DNA of 57,818 nucleotides. Origin: Roseitalea sp. MMSF_3546. Lineage in GTDB: Bacteria > Pseudomonadota > Alphaproteobacteria > Rhizobiales > Rhizobiaceae. Made by a program: the position numbers and the translations under genes. Shown here in pieces: positions 56,778 to 57,818 of this stretch; positions within the stretch are counted from its first letter, which is position 1, and every line of letters starts with the position of its first letter. Under the pieces are notes generated by a model. It saw nothing but the letters and a program-made list of their open reading frames with translations. It was not told where the DNA came from and did not search any database. The stretch spans positions 1 through 57,818 of the forward strand of contig NZ_JASHKB010000024.1 in assembly GCF_030732865.1 (NCBI RefSeq), written 5' to 3'.

Positions 56778-57629
56778 ATGACCCCCTCCCGCGACATCGC
56801 CCGCCTTCTCGAGATCATGGCGCGCCTGCGCGACCCCAAGACGGGCTGTCCGTGGGATGTCGAGCAGACCTTTGCGAGCATAGCCCCCTATACGATCGAG
56901 GAAGCCTATGAGGTGGCCGACGCGATCGAGCGTGGCGATCTGGTCGATCTGCCGGACGAACTGGGCGATCTGCTGCTTCAGGTCGTCTTTCACGCGCGCA
57001 TGGCCGAGGAGCAAGGCGCGTTCGATTTCGGCGACGTCGTCGCCGCGATCACCGCCAAGATGATCCGCCGCCATCCGCACGTCTTCGGCGATGACGGCGC
57101 GCGCGGCAAGGCGCTCGCCAAGGGCGCCTGGGAGGCGATCAAGGCCGAAGAGAAGGCCGAGCGCGCCGCCCGGCACGCCGCGGCGGCCATGCGCGAGGGC
57201 GAACCGGGCGATGGCGACACGCCCCCTTCCCTGCTCGATGACGTGCCGCGCGCCCTGCCCGCGCTGATGCGCGCCCACAAGCTGCAAAAGCGCGCCGCCA
57301 ATGTCGGCTTCGACTGGGACACCGCGCCGCCGATCCTTGGCAAGATCCGCGAAGAGACCGGCGAACTGGCCCAGGCCATGGCGAGCGGCGATGACGCCCA
57401 TATCGCCGAGGAATATGGCGACCTGCTGTTTGCCATGGTCAATCTCGGCCGGCATCTGGGGCTCGAGCCCGAAGCGGCGCTGCAGGCCGCCAACGCCAAA
57501 TTCACCCGCCGCTTCAGGCTGATCGAGCGCACGCTGGCCGCCCGCGGCACGACGCCCGCCGAGGCCTCGCTCGACGAGATGGAGGCCATCTGGCAGGCGG
57601 CCAAGAGCACCGCCGACGACGGGGTCTAG
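56778..57629 (+). CDS. mazG: Nucleoside triphosphate pyrophosphohydrolase MazG
   Basis: 283 residues. Two MazG domains: the first (about 25-100) has TGCPWDVEQTFASIAPYTIE then EEAYEVADAIERGDLVDLPD and ELGDLLLQVVFHARM; the second (about 175-265) has KIREETGELAQAMASGDDAH and EEYGDLLFAMVNLGRHL. The EExxE and ExxD metal ligands are kept in both. It hydrolyses NTPs to NMPs and limits ppGpp-linked death. An extra linker of about 25 residues (REGEPGDGDTPPSLLDDV) sits between the domains. The stop codon abuts the dispersed repeat. Confidence 0.95.
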   Translation: MTPSRDIARLLEIMARLRDPKTGCPWDVEQTFASIAPYTIEEAYEVADAIERGDLVDLPDELGDLLLQVVFHARMAEEQGAFDFGDVVAAITAKMIRRHPHVFGDDGARGKALAKGAWEAIKAEEKAERAARHAAAAMREGEPGDGDTPPSLLDDVPRALPALMRAHKLQKRAANVGFDWDTAPPILGKIREETGELAQAMASGDDAHIAEEYGDLLFAMVNLGRHLGLEPEAALQAANAKFTRRFRLIERTLAARGTTPAEASLDEMEAIWQAAKSTADDGV

Positions 57630-57818
57630 AGCGTTCTGTGATGAGATTGAATCAATTCTGTTTCTCGGCTGGCGAGGCGATCCACAAGGAGAAGCGCGCC
57701 GTGCGTAGCGGCGCTACGGACAAGCGCTTCGACGCGGTGGGCGTCCGCCAACCGGAAACCCACCCAAACCGGCTTGACCGGTTTGGGCACTTCAAGTTGC
57801 CGATCGCGGCAAGCCGCG
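57629..57818. repeat. Dispersed repeat, copy 2, after mazG (runs off the window)
   Basis: Starting at the last base of the mazG TAG, GAGCGTTC is followed by TGTGATGAGATTGAATC, then CGTAGCGGCGCTACGG, and then a perfect hairpin CCCAAACCGG-CTTGA-CCGGTTTGGG split here by its loop (57763-57787). Order and sequence parallel 32573-32709. No protein is predicted in this stretch. Its right boundary is not visible. Confidence 0.65.

Overview
The window is GC-rich chromosomal DNA from an alphaproteobacterium, most probably of the order Hyphomicrobiales (Rhizobiales). The evidence is the order tuf-rpsJ-...-rplQ followed by a DegP-type protease, rarA, crcB and rluC; the run rlpA-dac-tmk-holB-metG-tatD; the short adenylate kinase; and a LexA box of the alphaproteobacterial type (GAAC-N7-GAAC). 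It is core genome with two transport/catabolic cassettes. No rRNA, CRISPR array, insertion sequence, integrase or prophage was seen.

1-14618: the end of tuf and one long co-directional ribosomal-protein superoperon (S10, spc and alpha blocks) with secY, adk and rpoA, closed by a clear intrinsic terminator after rplQ. Two spacers in it (rpsJ-rplC and rpsM-rpsK) carry related long hairpins built from a 7-base GTCGGTC unit. 14830-19753: DegP-like protease, rarA, a HemG-like flavodoxin, fluoride channel crcB and a 23S pseudouridine synthase, with tight or overlapping junctions.

19929-26314: a beta-CASP metallo-hydrolase and PfkB on the minus strand, an SMR efflux protein on the plus strand, a GH1 beta-glucosidase, and the nitrogen pair glnB-glnA read from a likely sigma-54 promoter and ended by a terminator. 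26493-32484: NAD(P)HX repair enzyme, an Hsp20 chaperone with an FNR/FixK-type box upstream, and divergent uvrA and ssb sharing a perfect SOS box.

32909-38862: an oligopeptide/dipeptide-type ABC importer. The binding protein and an XRE-cupin regulator are read leftward; two permeases and two ATPases are read rightward; an AT-rich inverted repeat lies in the divergent promoter region. A truncated aldo/keto reductase and a GH13 alpha-glucosidase follow. 41099-46591: a probable six-gene sugar-acid operon (GntR regulator, galactonate-dehydratase-like enolase, sugar binding protein, permease, ATPase, SDR dehydrogenase) behind a perfect palindromic operator. Its substrate cannot be named from sequence.

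46971-57818: tRNA-Ser(TGA), an unknown exported protein, rlpA, a D,D-carboxypeptidase, tmk, holB, metG, tatD, a PhnP-like metallo-hydrolase, a YbaK-type deacylase, an uncharacterised membrane-anchored protein, and mazG. The right end is a dispersed repeat with a diverged relative at 32573-32709. I did not find a convincing wholly new system. The best leads are the heptamer hairpins in the ribosomal operon, the GntR-controlled sugar-acid operon with an unusual metal ligand, the XRE-cupin/peptide-transport locus and the two-copy dispersed repeat.
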